64,000 nucleotides of DNA from Cardiocondyla obscurior (Eukaryota; Arthropoda; Insecta; Hymenoptera; Formicidae), in the NCBI RefSeq assembly GCF_019399895.1, contig NC_091865.1, positions 1,679,001 to 1,743,000 of the forward strand, given 5' to 3'. This document shows positions 40,201-52,515 of the stretch, in pieces; the first letter of the stretch is position 1; every line of letters starts with the position of its first letter. The position numbers and the translations under genes are program-made. The notes below the pieces were generated by a model. The model was not told the DNA's origin, made no database searches, and saw nothing but the letters and a program-made list of their open reading frames with translations.

Positions 40201-43200
40201 TGCAGAGCAATAGGTGTAAACGTTGCATTGTCCGCTCGTATCTAGGATAAACGCCGCGCGCGTATGCCCGCATGCATGTAGCGATTGGTTCCTGGTCGTT
40301 TTTCATTCAACAATTCTCCCTTTAACTCTCGGCGCGCCGTCGTTCACTGATATTGCCCACTCCGGAAGAGTGCAACACGTACGCCCGTATTCGAAACGCG
40401 CGTGTAGAAAATGACGACATATGCATCGTTGTATCCCTCCAAATTTTCGGATGAAATATTTGCCACATATATACGCGCGCATTATTACAGCCTTTTACAG
40501 AACGGGTCTATTCACGTTAATATGTATCTTTTTTTTTTTAAATTGACTCCGCAAAGTAATTCAATGAAGTAATTTTAATAAGACGATTAATAAAATTTTA
40601 CAAAACTATAGCAACTCTTTTCTCCCCCACCCTCGGGACTTGATCTATTTCTCTCATGTTTTTCCCACGCAATAATTTTATTTGAAACTTGTCTACGATA
40701 TTTTAATCTAGTTATAAAAATATATCTTCTATAATCGATAACCCCACGGACGTTATAAATTTAAACCCGTACCTAATCCCGTAAAACATAGACGTTGGAA
40801 GCCATGAATATATGTATAACTAAGCGTTCATGTATGCGTGCACTAACTTCCGCGATAATATGATTTGCATATACGATGTACGAGATCTTCCACTTGAGAA
40901 AGTGGCGCTGCTAAATTATCGATATTCTCAAACTTCCTTGGACGACGCGGTAAAACCTCGAGGATAAAAAATGTGGATATATTCGTATTAACACTTTTCT
41001 ATCGGGTCATTTATCTATAAAACCTCCTCTATCTCTTAGCAATCTCTCATCTCGATTCGAAATTGATCGAAATTAATTCGTACTTTGTGTAAATGTATAA
41101 TCTGTTTTTTTTTCTCTCTCTCTCAAAATAAATATTTAATAATTATGCCGCAATGATTTCGCGGCGTAAAATAGTTCGAATCCAAGCTCCAATATCGCAT
41201 CATCAATATCATCGATTCACGCACCGCGGATATCTGAAAAACTGCATCATTATATCGTACGTACATACGTTGTATCCAAGAGCGCGCAGCCGTGCGACAT
41301 ATAAAACCATCGCATGACTGCGCGCACAGTAATCAACGAAAAATCGATCGGTCAGGAATTTTTATTCTAACGAGCAACGACCCGGGCGCATACACGCGAT
41401 ATTAGAAAATTCCGTTATACGACAGCGCGCATTTAATAGGTTTTACGAGAGACGCATTATACGAACGCCGGCAGTATTTTTACGGCAGCCGAGGGTATCT
41501 GTGATGCCTAGACTCGTTTATCACCGCCGTTATCGCATTACTGTTCGTTTACGGCGCGATATAAAGGATATATTCCGCTTGAAAGGGGAGCGTCGAAGGT
41601 TGGCAGTTGCATACGACGGCGTGTCTCGTACCTTACGGGACACGCAGTGTCAGAATCGAGCGGGAGAAAGGGTCGGCTAACATAAATACGTCCGGAGCAG
41701 GTGTTCCGTAGTGATTGCCTGGCTCCGCCGCATCATTAAGCAACTCTGTGAAAGTTAACTCGGACCGAAATAATCGCGAACTGTTAATGCGAAGTAAAAA
41801 ATTACGGCGGGACGCTGATTGGAAATTTGTGTCATGCAGTTTAGCCGTCGGCCGCTCTGCCTCTTACGTAATCTAACCAACGCCGGTGCTTTTCGGAGCA
41901 GAGGCACTCGGGTAAGCGCGTGCTAGCACTCGAGAACGAGACACCGTATCGCATTATAATTTTAAGCAAATTTATACTCGGTGCGGGAGCGGTCGGAGAA
42001 GAAGCGCGTCGCCCCCTATCCCCTACGTCTTAAGCCAATGTAGCGAAGTAGTGGAAGGATGTTATCCCTCAAGTAATTAACAGTCCGTTTTCCTAACAAA
42101 CGAAACTGTTTAACGTTGTAACATATTGCCGGCGGGCTTCGAGAATTCACCATGTTGTGCGTTAGAGAATTCTGGTAGCTCTCGTCCGCAATGTGTTAAG
42201 GTACAAAAAGACGAGTGATGCAGCTGCAAGATTCGCTACAAGAGGGACGTGGCTAAAGAACGAAGTAGATAATAGACAATCGGACAATCATTTTCGAAGA
42301 TAGGGCATTAATCAATTAATTAATATTAGCCAAATGTAAAACGTGAAGCGACGTATATGTACAATCTTCTGTTTGCACTAAATAACACTTTGAATTCATA
42401 TATATATACTATATAAATATTTTATCGTTATCGACTTAATTTTTTAATTATAATTAATTTTTCTGCAACTATATTTATTTTGGTAAATCAATTTATATTT
42501 TGTAAAAATGTAGGGAAATAAAAATTCTCTTGCTCAAATATTTTGTGACATGATGAATATAAATTCCGTAAACAATTATTTATATTCGTGTCCTCTAATT
42601 AGAATAAAATGGCTGACCGTATCTGAATATCGTTTATGTATTGATTCGGTTGTCCATTAAAAAGTACAAAAATCAAAAATATAAACGCGCATTCATGAAT
42701 AATGAACGGCAATGCCAACTAAATTGATACGCGCAATGCAAATAAGAATTACATTAGAATAATTGAACAACGAAAACTAAAAGAGACTTCATTAAATGAA
42801 ACGAGTGGCAGAATAGCGCGGTGGTCGAATCACGCAGAATACAAAGGAAAGTTTCAAAGAATAGTGGCATCAGTAATAATTGTACAAACGGTGGAAAATG
42901 AAATTTTTAACGCCGGAAATTAAAAGATCGGCAAATAAAAAAAAAAATTAATTAACGATTCATGACGACAAACAAATTATTATAATGGAATGTTTAATAT
43001 CTTGTTAAATGTATTAAAAGCATTTTATTCTACGAATTTATACGACTTCTCAATTACGAAAAATTATTTTCTAATTTCGTACAATTTTATTATAATAAAT
43101 TTTATATTTATTTTTTACGTACTCATGAACAAGAAAATTAACGAAAAAAAAAAATATATAGTATGTATATATGCTAAATCTCATTAATGATTTAATGGCG

Positions 43201-44142
43201 TTCTTAATTCCCCGCCTGTCAAAATTACTTCACGTGGTTTAGTAAGTCTGTGGTCTGGTAGTGCTTCCAAGTCCTTCAAATATTGTATAGCTACACAAGA
43301 ACAGGCCGAACACCCGGCAAACAGGTTTCCTGCAGGCGACGCTATTGTGCGGTAATTTAAATCAGTATGTGCCTTTCGTGTCCGTTCGATGATCGTGGAG
43401 AGATTGGGAGTATCGTAAATCGTTTTTTTTTTCTTTCTTTTACACAAAAGACATCAAAACAAAATTTCTTCACGTGGAGTAAATTTCGAAGTAATCTGAT
43501 TCGCGAAATAATTTTTGAAAAATCTCATATTTATTTCTCGGAGATAATCACTTTGGTGCCACGCGATAAATGAAGATGTATTATTACTTTGATGCACACG
43601 CTCAACGATATCAAATTTATTTTTCTTTTTTTTTTTTCTTTCAATTTTGTTTTTTGCCGGTCCCGGTCGAATTGATCACGGCCGTGAACGAAATGGAAGA
43701 ATGTTACAAGGCATATATGCAGGGAACAGGCGCGAAGAACAGTGGAAGGATCGCATACCTGTGGAGCAGGTGTTCCGCCGAAGACCGGCTTTTCGCTCTC
43801 TTTCGCATACATCTGCGCGGTACTCTTTCGATCACCGTGCTTACTTGCGAGTACAACGCTCGCGCACAGATTTTCTGAGTACATCCGATCATCGAACGCG
43901 CGTTTCACACGCCTCGAAAGATTTTCCGCGCGGAGATCCGATTTTCCTCAACCTCCTGCGAATAAGCGCGTCACAGTTGCAACTGCGAAATTCTGGAAAC
44001 TGGAAGCTTGGAAAATCGCATCAAGCTCATCCATCCATTAACCTAACTCTATTCGGCAACACGATCTATTGACTATGCCCAATAACAAAATAACTACCTT
44101 TACGTCGATGAGGATTATTCAAAGATTAATCAATTATATTTC
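34206..44142. other. Non-coding DNA
   Basis: No gene is recognised. A poly-G run lies near 35,118-35,129, a GA-rich run near 37,243-37,275, and CpG-rich patches at about 39,040-40,400 and 41,230-42,100. The rest is AT-rich with A/T runs. Open frames are short and unsupported. Confidence 0.55.
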
Positions 44143-44236
44143 TTCTTCTTTTTTTAATTTTTTTCGAAATGATTACGATGAGAAAACCTTAGTCTTCTCA
44201 TCGTAATCATTCCGAAAAAAATTAAAAAAAGAAGAA
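44143..44236. repeat. Near-perfect 41-42 bp hairpin
   Basis: Arms 44,143-44,184 and 44,195-44,236 are reverse complements with a single mismatch (TCGAAATGATT versus TCCGAAAAAA side) and a 10-base spacer. The inner part is GATTACGATGAGAA / TTCTCATCGTAATC; the outer part is a run of T and C pairing with A and G. It is a foldback of unknown origin. A transcript would form a long stem, but the low-complexity outer half argues against a standard microRNA. Confidence 0.85.
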
Positions 44237-45673
44237 AAAAAGTGTAAATTAAATGTCACAGAATAGTGAAACCGAGAATAATCAAAATGTACGAGAAAAT
44301 TATACCACAAGAGAAGTAATAAATAAAATCGCCAAAGGGATATCGCAGGTGTACCGAAAATGTGGCAAACTTTTCTGATCGCGAAATATCGAAATATCAA
44401 CGCAATCGCCGTACCGTTTCGATAATTAAAAATAAAACACAGCAACCGTGGAATGAGCTCCCGAAGCACAACTATCATTATAACTACAGTTCGACGTGTG
44501 ACGAACTCGTTGATTAAATTACATATTTGCAATTGTACAGACACCCGGAGATTTTGCTGTGCAATTAATCGCCGACAATGAGCGAGAGAGAATCGATATA
44601 CGCGGGGGTCGTACGAAATATCAGAGTATTTCACTTGCGTGCGCGAAAATTTACTGCGTTTTAATTACGGTCTCTACAGACCCCCGCTCCAATTGTTCCG
44701 GCCAATGCACTACGCCGTGCGACTGTTTATTGCAATAAATCGCCGTAAAATTTGAACAGAACCGATTATCGATTGTTATAAACGCATTTTGTCCCCCGGA
44801 CGGACCGACGTCCTCCGTTCGCGATGCAATCGAGTTAATATCACGTGTTTCCAATTCCCCTGCAAGCCGGACCAGTAATTTACATCGCGATAAAAAAAAA
44901 AAAAAAAAAAAAAGCACCGGTTGCTTTTCACTTACGTTAAAACTGTTACGTATACGACTCGACTCGAACCGAAGATAAAGGGCGTTACGAAGTACGCCTC
45001 ACGTGTATCGTAACGCGGTGCCTTTGGAAACGGTATCGGGGCCGAGAAAAAAAATGTTCTTTAGGATTTCCGTTTGTCACGTCGCACGCTGAACAGAAAT
45101 AGCGGCGGCGAACACGCGAGTATCGGGTCGGTATTTCTGGGACGCGTATGGTCCCGCGTTAACTGCGCGTACTGCATCGCGAATGGGTGGCGACGGTTTC
45201 ACGGGGAAGGAGGAAAGAGAGGAGACGGGGGAAGGAGAGAAAACAGGACGTCGGACGCGGGAGACAATGATATGGACCGGCCGTTTACCGGGGCCCGGGC
45301 GACAATCGTGGATGCAACAACTGTCGCTCGTGACTCGCGTCGCGAGTAATCGAGGAAATAACACGTGCGGTCGATACGACACCGCCGCCCCCCGCCCGCC
45401 CGCCCGCCCCGTCGCGGCAGCATCCGCGCGCGCCCCGGGTTCTTTCTCTTTTCTCTGTACCTTTCATTACTCGCGAACGTCTCGGGTGCTCTTTCACACA
45501 CCGCGCGTTACGTACACAGGCGCGCCCGCCTCCCCCTCCGCCCCGCCCTATCCTCACCGCCGTGGATACGATCGGCTCCGGGGGTATCCGGAACGACTTA
45601 CGGCAACGTGCAACAAAAGGCGAGGAGCCGTACGTGCACCGTAATACAAAAGCCGGTGTTGCTGCGGTTCGCG

Positions 45674-46047
45674 CGCCACGCCCATTGCTTATACCAACTT
45701 ACACAACGAAGAAAAGAATAATGTCGTTTATTGTTAAATGCCGTATCTTTTTCGGCATATGCGCGACGAGAGTGCACGGCAATGTGACGCGTAAGGAACG
45801 ATATAATTCCCTCTAAACCGCGATCGAGCCTCATCGAGTCACGAAGATCCGTGTATCGTCATTAGCGCACGGCTACGCAGGCGTATGCCGTGTGATCGAA
45901 CTGAACAGGCGATACGAAAATTAATCATTTTATATTAGGGTAGTTTTAGCACTACGGGAAACCGATCCACGCCACACCCATTACTTATGCATCAAACGAG
46001 GAATATAATGCCGCGCATTGTTAAGCGCGGCTCATTTCGAGCATATG
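45674..46047. repeat. Diverged direct duplication
   Basis: Copy 1 (45,674-45,761) and copy 2 (45,969-46,047) share an ordered series of blocks: CGCCACRCCCATTRCTTAT, then ACGARGAA, ATAATG, ATTGTTAA and CATATG. Spacing is similar but not identical. Copy 2 contains a perfect 7-bp stem with an 8-base loop (46,010-46,031, GCCGCGC/GCGCGGC). Copy 1 contains ATGCCG/CGGCAT nearby (about 45,738-45,758). The order of blocks is kept although the sequence has drifted. Confidence 0.55.
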
Positions 46048-47223
46048 AATGACGGTTATAACGCGGGTAGATTGTTACACGAAGAAATCAATAGCTCGCT
46101 CCCGATCGACAAGTTTCATTAACGACGTCAGTGTTTGATAGAGTTCAATAATTATAATTAATAAAATCAAAGGACTTGCGTTGCCAAAAAAAAAAAAAAA
46201 AGAATTTAATATATTTAAAGATTTTATCAAATCAAGATCTAAACTGATTTTTCTGAAAGCGCGATTACTGCAGCTTTGTGACAAACCTTTTGTTCTCAAA
46301 TCACATTAATTTATTATGAAATATCTTGAGAAAAAAACAATAAAAAAAAAAACTTGCGAGAGTTTATTGTCGCTAAACTTTACGTCGTGCCGGCAAGATA
46401 CTCAAGTGCGTTTTTGTCTGAAAAACGTCGACGGCATTGCACGCCGCTGTCTCGGGAACTGTCGTAAAATTCACGATAACAAATTCGTTTACTGTGATAA
46501 AACTGCGGTCGTCACTCGCTATCTCCGTTGTCAGGAACGAGGCTCATTTGAGCGAAGTGCGCGAGGCCCGTCATTACATATACAGTGAATTATCTAAACT
46601 AAAACATCACGGTTAAATTATCGCTTCCCTCCGTAAAATTATTGCAACAATTTACGTCACGTAATAAAATATAAGCAAAATGCAAAAAGTAAAAAAAAAA
46701 TTTAATCCCAGAAAACATTTGAATTCTAGATACGTAGTTTATAATTACAGACCGTAACTTTATGAGCTGCGCGAGAACGTAGACCGTAATAATTTATATT
46801 GTATTAAAAATCGTTCAAATTACGACGCTCATCACACTTTGTTAATGAATCTTAATAACGTGACGATTGAGAGAGGGTTTAATTTCCTGAATTTTTATTT
46901 TGTTTCGAATATTTATTCCGCTCTCCACGCGATTGAAACGCACCTCGTATCCAAAGAATAATTCTCGAAACGATTATTTCTGTATAAAACGACTAGGCCG
47001 GTTTTCCATCAACAAAACTCATAACTAAATGTAAAAAAAAAATTATTTTCGGAATTAAACTAATTGCGTTACAACATACATAGAATTCTAAAATACGCCG
47101 GCGTTATCCAAAATTCTCTACGCGATCGTATCGAAATACAGAATATCTAAAGCACTATAAATCAAGTCATAAATAAGTGTTACGATAAACGCTTTTATTT
47201 TACGTCTCTCGAAATCGAAGTCT

Positions 47224-47237
47224 CGCGCGCGCGCGCG
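47224..47237. repeat. CG dinucleotide run
   Basis: Seven CG units in a row. A longer alternating purine-pyrimidine run of GC and GT steps lies at 47,725-47,758. Both can adopt Z-DNA in principle. Confidence 0.8.
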
Positions 47238-49421
47238 TCGTACAGAGAAAGAGAAAAAAATAGACGTTCATTCATAAATAGATTGAGTCAGTTCTGGAAT
47301 TATACGCTTCGGCGAATCGATATGTTTGAAGAGAGTGGCTTTTCCTCTCCGTCTGTTTTACGCCACTCCGAGACACGCGAGTGTATTGTAGTGGCCGACC
47401 CTTGTTCTCGACGGCGCATCTAAAGTGATCAATCAGAGAGGTTTCCGTGAATGTGCGCTCGGCGCGTTCGCTCGAATGTACTTTGGCCGCAGCCGACGCA
47501 ACCGCCGCGTCTTCTCGGTTTCTCAAGCGCGACACAATAACGAAATCCCGGCTGTTTACAGTGACGTAAACGTGCAACGTATGCGGCCGCGTGGCGGTGG
47601 GCTTAAATCGAGACGAGAGGACAACGGAGCCGTTGTACGCGATTTCGGAGACACGCGCGCGGCTCGCTCTGCCCCTTTCACGAGTCTGTCCTAGGGCGCA
47701 ATAATCCTCGTTCCTACAATGGACGCGTGCGCGTGTGTGCGTGCGTGCGCGTGTGCGCTTACGGATAACCCTGCCCCGCCTGTCTGAAATCATACAGCCC
47801 CGGCTCGACAAAAATCCCGAGATTATCGATCTCAGGCCACGAGTCGACGTTGATTTACGCCGTACGTGCGAGATCTTTTGTAAAGCAAAAAGTAATGAGA
47901 TAGCGGGAGATTAAACGGGTCGTCTCTCTCTCATTGAAAGTCAATTCCGCGTTGTACGTGTCTCGTTAATGTAGCTCTTTTAATTAAACCTTTCAAAGAC
48001 GTTAAAGTCGCGAAGGCTTTGGACACCCGGGCGAAAGAAGCTTCACCGTGTATTTTGCCACGTATGCTAATTATATGACATTAATGTATCTCGCCGTATA
48101 TCGATTCGTATATAAAAATGCGTATACGCGTGATAAAAAGATTTATTCTCGTTTAACCGTACGTTTGAGTAAATCCCGATCGAAAAATTCTGTGCAAAAT
48201 TAATTGGACAGCATAGAGTGGAATTAATCTAATAAGTTTTTACTGCAAATTTTTTTTTTCTTTCTTCTTTTTTTTTTTAAAGCATACTAATAGTTTTTAT
48301 TATTAGACGACCTCACGGAAATTGTCAAGACATGCATAGAAATGCAATTACATTTCGACGTTAAAATCCATTTCAATCAGCATTTATTAAAATATATGTT
48401 AATAATTAATATCTTAACGATTTTAACTTTTTAATAATTCACCGTTTCATTTGCGTTACGTTGGCGTCTGATATGTGTCCGTCGCCAGGCTTAATCCTTT
48501 ATAAACGAATCAAATGACTCAGCCGTGAACGGTCACGAGAGCATTTCGCAACAGAATGTGCTCTGCGAGTGTTCGTCGAATGTTTCTCAAGTTACGACCG
48601 TTTCGCGCGATATTCTTTTTTCCGCGAAATTAAACCCTGGCTTTAAAACGGGACGAGAAAAAAAAAAAAAAAAAGAGAAACGAAAAAGCGAGTTGATATT
48701 GTCACGAGGTGGACGTAATACTTTGAAAAAACATTTGCATAGTTTATCACGTACGCGAGCGCCGACGCAAACATTTCTTGCGTCGAATAAATTCTAAAAT
48801 GTAAACAAGCATATGCAGACCGTTCGGCGCCAGATGGGTTCGCTGCACTTTGCATTTCGCCGATATTTTTGCATTGTCCCGTGAGGCCCCGCATTGTCCC
48901 GGAAATCTCGCATGCAGTTTCCCTGCCGTTCGTGAAGCGAATTTATCCTATTTATTGCTAGATAAGACATTTGCATTGCGCACAAAATCTCGCGTATTCG
49001 AGAAACAAAAAAAAAAATTCTGTGGCCAGACTTCGTCACTGGACCATTTTAATTATTTTTATTTTTAAGCTTAAAGTTTTTCTCCCTCTTTTCTTTGATT
49101 GATCTGATAAAATCCTGAGCCAATTCTTTAATTAATATTGACGTTGATAATTCTGATAATTTTCAAGAATACAGAAAGCAGCTTTAAGCTAGCTGTCTTA
49201 AAAGATTTTAATATATAAATTTTAATGCTACGTCTCATACTTAATACATATATAATTCATTTGAAAATATTTAATAGTCAGTCTAAGATATTTATTAGCA
49301 GAATGCTAGACGTTCATAAGATCTTATTATATATCGGTTAGGTTTATCAATTTGTAATTAAAGATTTGTCTTTGGGTCGCTCTACGGTACTCTGCATAAG
49401 TATGAATTAGTTGAGACTTAC

Positions 49422-50420
49422 CTTTGCGAACGGATCCAAAGAGCGTGATGTCCCTCAACGTTGTCCCTCAGCGTTGTCTCTCAACGTTGTCCCTCAGCCT
49501 TGTCCCTCAACGTTGTCTCTCAGCGTTGTCTCTCAGCGTTGTTCCTCAGCGTTGTCCCTCGGTGACACCCCGGATAAAAGTCAGAACGTTGCGCGACACT
49601 TCAAAGTCACCACACTGCGAACGATTTCGATTCCATCGCGAGCAAACTCGACGAGCAAACAAACAACGGCGGATCGCACGCGCGTATTTACATTTCGCGA
49701 CTGTTAAGAGACGGCGACGTTACCGAGGAGAGTGCGTCCCGCGAAGTCAACCTCGAGACTCACGTGTTCACGATCACGCCGTGCGCTCGCGGCTACTTTC
49801 GGAACGCGAGCAAATTCACTTCCTTCTCACTGCACCATCGGACATGCCGCCGTCGCCGGGCTCTTCGCGGCCTCGCATCGAGAGCCGAGACCTTGGTCGT
49901 GATGTCCCGCGGCGGCGGATTAGAGCCTGCGTTCTCCGCGTTTCGCTGCACTTCCTTCCGTCACCTTGCCGCTCGAGGTCGGGTCACTGCGGGTGCCGCC
50001 GCTGCGCGATTGCCAGACTCCGGCGGTGGACCAGCGCGCAGGATCTCGCGGTCGGTTTCGCGCGCGCGGGGCAGAACGTCGAAGCGGAGTGGAAGTATGG
50101 TGGAAGGGAACGGAAAAGGGAGCGCGAAGTGGAGGGGGACTTGGGCGAAAAGGGCGAGCCGGATTGACGAGAACGCGCGCGCACGAGCGTGGCCGATCGT
50201 CTCGCGAAATCCCGCGAGTTCACGCGCGGCGGTACTCGGGGTGTACGGTCGAAACGCCGGGAAATCCGTACGAGAGGCACCGGCAGGTGTACCTCGGAGG
50301 ACGTCCACGCTCACTCTGAAGATGCCCGACTTAAGTTCGTGCGCATCCGCGCCCGCGCATTACGCGCGCTTGATTGGCCGGACGGACCGACACCAACCTC
50401 CAACTACTGACCTCTAGTCT
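49422..50420 (-). other. Candidate first exon, minus strand
   Basis: A strong minus-strand donor (CGCAAAG then GTAAGTCTC) lies at 49,422/49,421. Upstream of it on that strand is a CpG-rich block to about 50,420, typical of a promoter and 5' UTR. The block contains a 13-bp minisatellite. Open frames on both strands (247, 217, 117 and 117 codons) overlap heavily and contain no recognised domain, so I treat it as UTR/promoter. It would be the 5' end of a gene running left, possibly including the small exons at 34,156, 28,924 and 3,116. Confidence 0.35.
49447..49563. repeat. 13-bp minisatellite, nine copies
   Basis: Nine contiguous 13-bp units of the form GTTGTCCCTCARC, with single-base variants (CCC/CTC/TCC and AAC/AGC). 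Because 13 is not a multiple of 3, a forward translation gives a 13-residue repeating pattern. It lies just inside the donor of the minus-strand first-exon candidate. Confidence 0.95.
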
Positions 50421-52515
50421 GATCGGTAGGAATTTTTCTTCGACGAGATTACGCGATGCCTCCAGATATGCCCGAAAACGTCTCCGTAACGTCCCGGTAT
50501 CAATACTTGGATCGCAATACTGCTAACGAGCGTTGTCGGCATCGATGTTCGACGTCTGATGCTCCAGCGGATGAATTCTTTTTTTTTTTTTGGTTCTTTT
50601 TTTCTCCTTTATAAATGACGAGCGGCGTCGCGATTGAAAAGAACGCTTTTGCTTTACAATTTTCTTTACGACGTCCACAGTGTCGAGCGATAAATACTCC
50701 CGTTCGTAACGCTGGAATGTTCTCATAATTGAGAACTTTTTATTGTGGAAACGCACAGGGAGAGACTTCTCACTAGAAGATACTTTGTTTTCCGGCTGTC
50801 TAATTATCCGACAATTTCTCATTCGTTTCGTTCTATTATTCTTTTGCGCCAAACGGCATCAAACGCAAAAATATGTCATGCAATATAAATTCATTTAGCA
50901 AAAATATTTCTTTCTACTTGCCTTAAATATGAATAGTTCTATTTTGTTTTGTTCTTTTTGTTAAGCTATTTTCATACCCAAGACATTATCTGTCACTTGC
51001 CTTATTACTTCCGTACATAATTTAGTTAATGTAAGTTAATAATTTCTTAACTTGGGTAGAAACTTCGCAAACCTGAAATTAATTTCTCAACTTTACTAAA
51101 AAAATGAATAAAATCCTGAAAAGATGGCATATTTATTACGAAAGTTAACGCATATAATGCGATGTAAAAAAAGTACGATAATTTATTTTAAATACTTTAA
51201 ATAACGAAGAAAAAAAAGAATACACAATTGACATTTATTTTTAAGCCAGAGATCCATTGAAAAACATCGAGATTGACAGAAAAACCTTAGTGATACTTAC
51301 GATTTAAAAAAATCTTACTTGAAAATAGATTTGAGTTGTTCCGTGTTAAGAACGTCAGGTTGAAAGGTAGATAAATGGAAGACAGAGCTAAGACGTGACA
51401 CCTGAAGCAAGAAAGAAGAAATGATGTTCGTACTATTAACCCCGGGATAGTAGAAAAGAGAGACCTTTGTTGCTCCAGGATCTTTGTTGCGCGCCATTAC
51501 TCTAAGAATAAGAAATAATTGCGCGGCGCAGAGGGTCAAAGTCGTGAGAGCGACCTGCCGCTTGCGATCCGCCACAATAACGGCAACCTTTAATTTCGCC
51601 TCGTCCCTATTTCTCTCTTTTCGTGACTCATCCGTCTTATATCTCCGTGTACTCACCGTAAATACGGAAACTCCAAACTTCCGACGTTATCTCGTATTCG
51701 ATTGAGCCAAAAACTAATTGGCTTCTTGTACGTGCACCATGATAAATTGGAAAGTTCGACGATGACGTCACCACCGGAAGACCTATTAATTCAGACTATA
51801 GATTTACATTCGGACTATAAATTTCACGACTGTTAAAAATGCTAGATTTTTTAAATCGATAAATATCAATGGTAATATGAATGTTAGTACATATGTTCTA
51901 AAATACTTATCGTTAGATATTACTGTACTGTTTGCTGTAAAGTATGAAATTTAGTATGCTTATCTACCGCGAACATAAAAAAATATTAGTAACAATTTAC
52001 TTATTGTTGGCACAGAAAAGATATTCGAGTATTGGTAAGTTATCACTGGGAATAAGTATCAGTGGTTGATATTTTTATATCGATTGAGTGAAATTCTCTT
52101 GAAGCGAGATTGCTTTCGTACGGTTCGCGCCTCGTTCTCCAATTTGTATTGGCGACCGGCCGGCTGCGTAACATCCGATAATGGCGGCGCTTTCCGGCTT
52201 GCTCGCTACGCCATTTGTAATGGCCGCTGCTTATGCGTCGCCAACTTAGCTGGACCGGTACTGCCAACCTCGCGCGTTCATTCTCGTTGTTTCAAATCAT
52301 AAACAAATTGAGTCCAACGGGGTCTAATCCAGAAATATGGACCCATTGACTTTTGTACTTCTAAAATATCCTGTAACTCGGTAATTTTATTAATTCTTAC
52401 CCTTTATTGAGTCGTAGATTGTGCCACAAATTCTCCAAAGCCAGTGTACGCGTAAGAAAAACGAAAAACTTTGAAAAAAATGTAAAATGATTTCTCTTCT
52501 TCTTTTTCCTTCAAG
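50421..52515. promoter_or_regulatory. Upstream region of the Beat-like gene
   Basis: No coding gene is recognised. A full palindromic cAMP-response element (TGACGTCA, 51,763-51,770) is present. A possible 19-nt microexon (52,016-52,034) lies between TTATTGTTGGCACAG and GTAAGTTATC on the plus strand. A strong acceptor tract (TTCTCTTCTTCTTTTTCC then TTCAAG) ends at 52,515, which shows that at least one upstream 5' UTR exon exists somewhere to the left. Confidence 0.4.

Larger units (their letters stand above)
44237..49421. other. Non-coding DNA with CpG-rich patches
   Basis: Contains a CpG-rich patch at about 45,060-45,680 with a CCCG tetramer-like run (45,382-45,411), the diverged duplication at 45,674/45,969, a CG dinucleotide run at 47,224-47,237 and a GT/GC alternating run at 47,725-47,758, all in DNA with no recognised gene. 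Overlapping frames of 90-180 codons on both strands in the CpG-rich parts look compositional. Confidence 0.5.

Noticed and set aside
49424..50167. 247-codon open frame, plus strand
   Set aside because: It is a product of the 13-bp minisatellite and a stop-poor CpG-rich block; several other frames on both strands are equally open.
1..52000. Search for familiar insect microRNA mature sequences and autonomous transposon genes
   Set aside because: I saw no match by eye to the common conserved insect microRNAs and no transposase or reverse-transcriptase motifs in any frame. A covariance or profile search would be needed to be certain.
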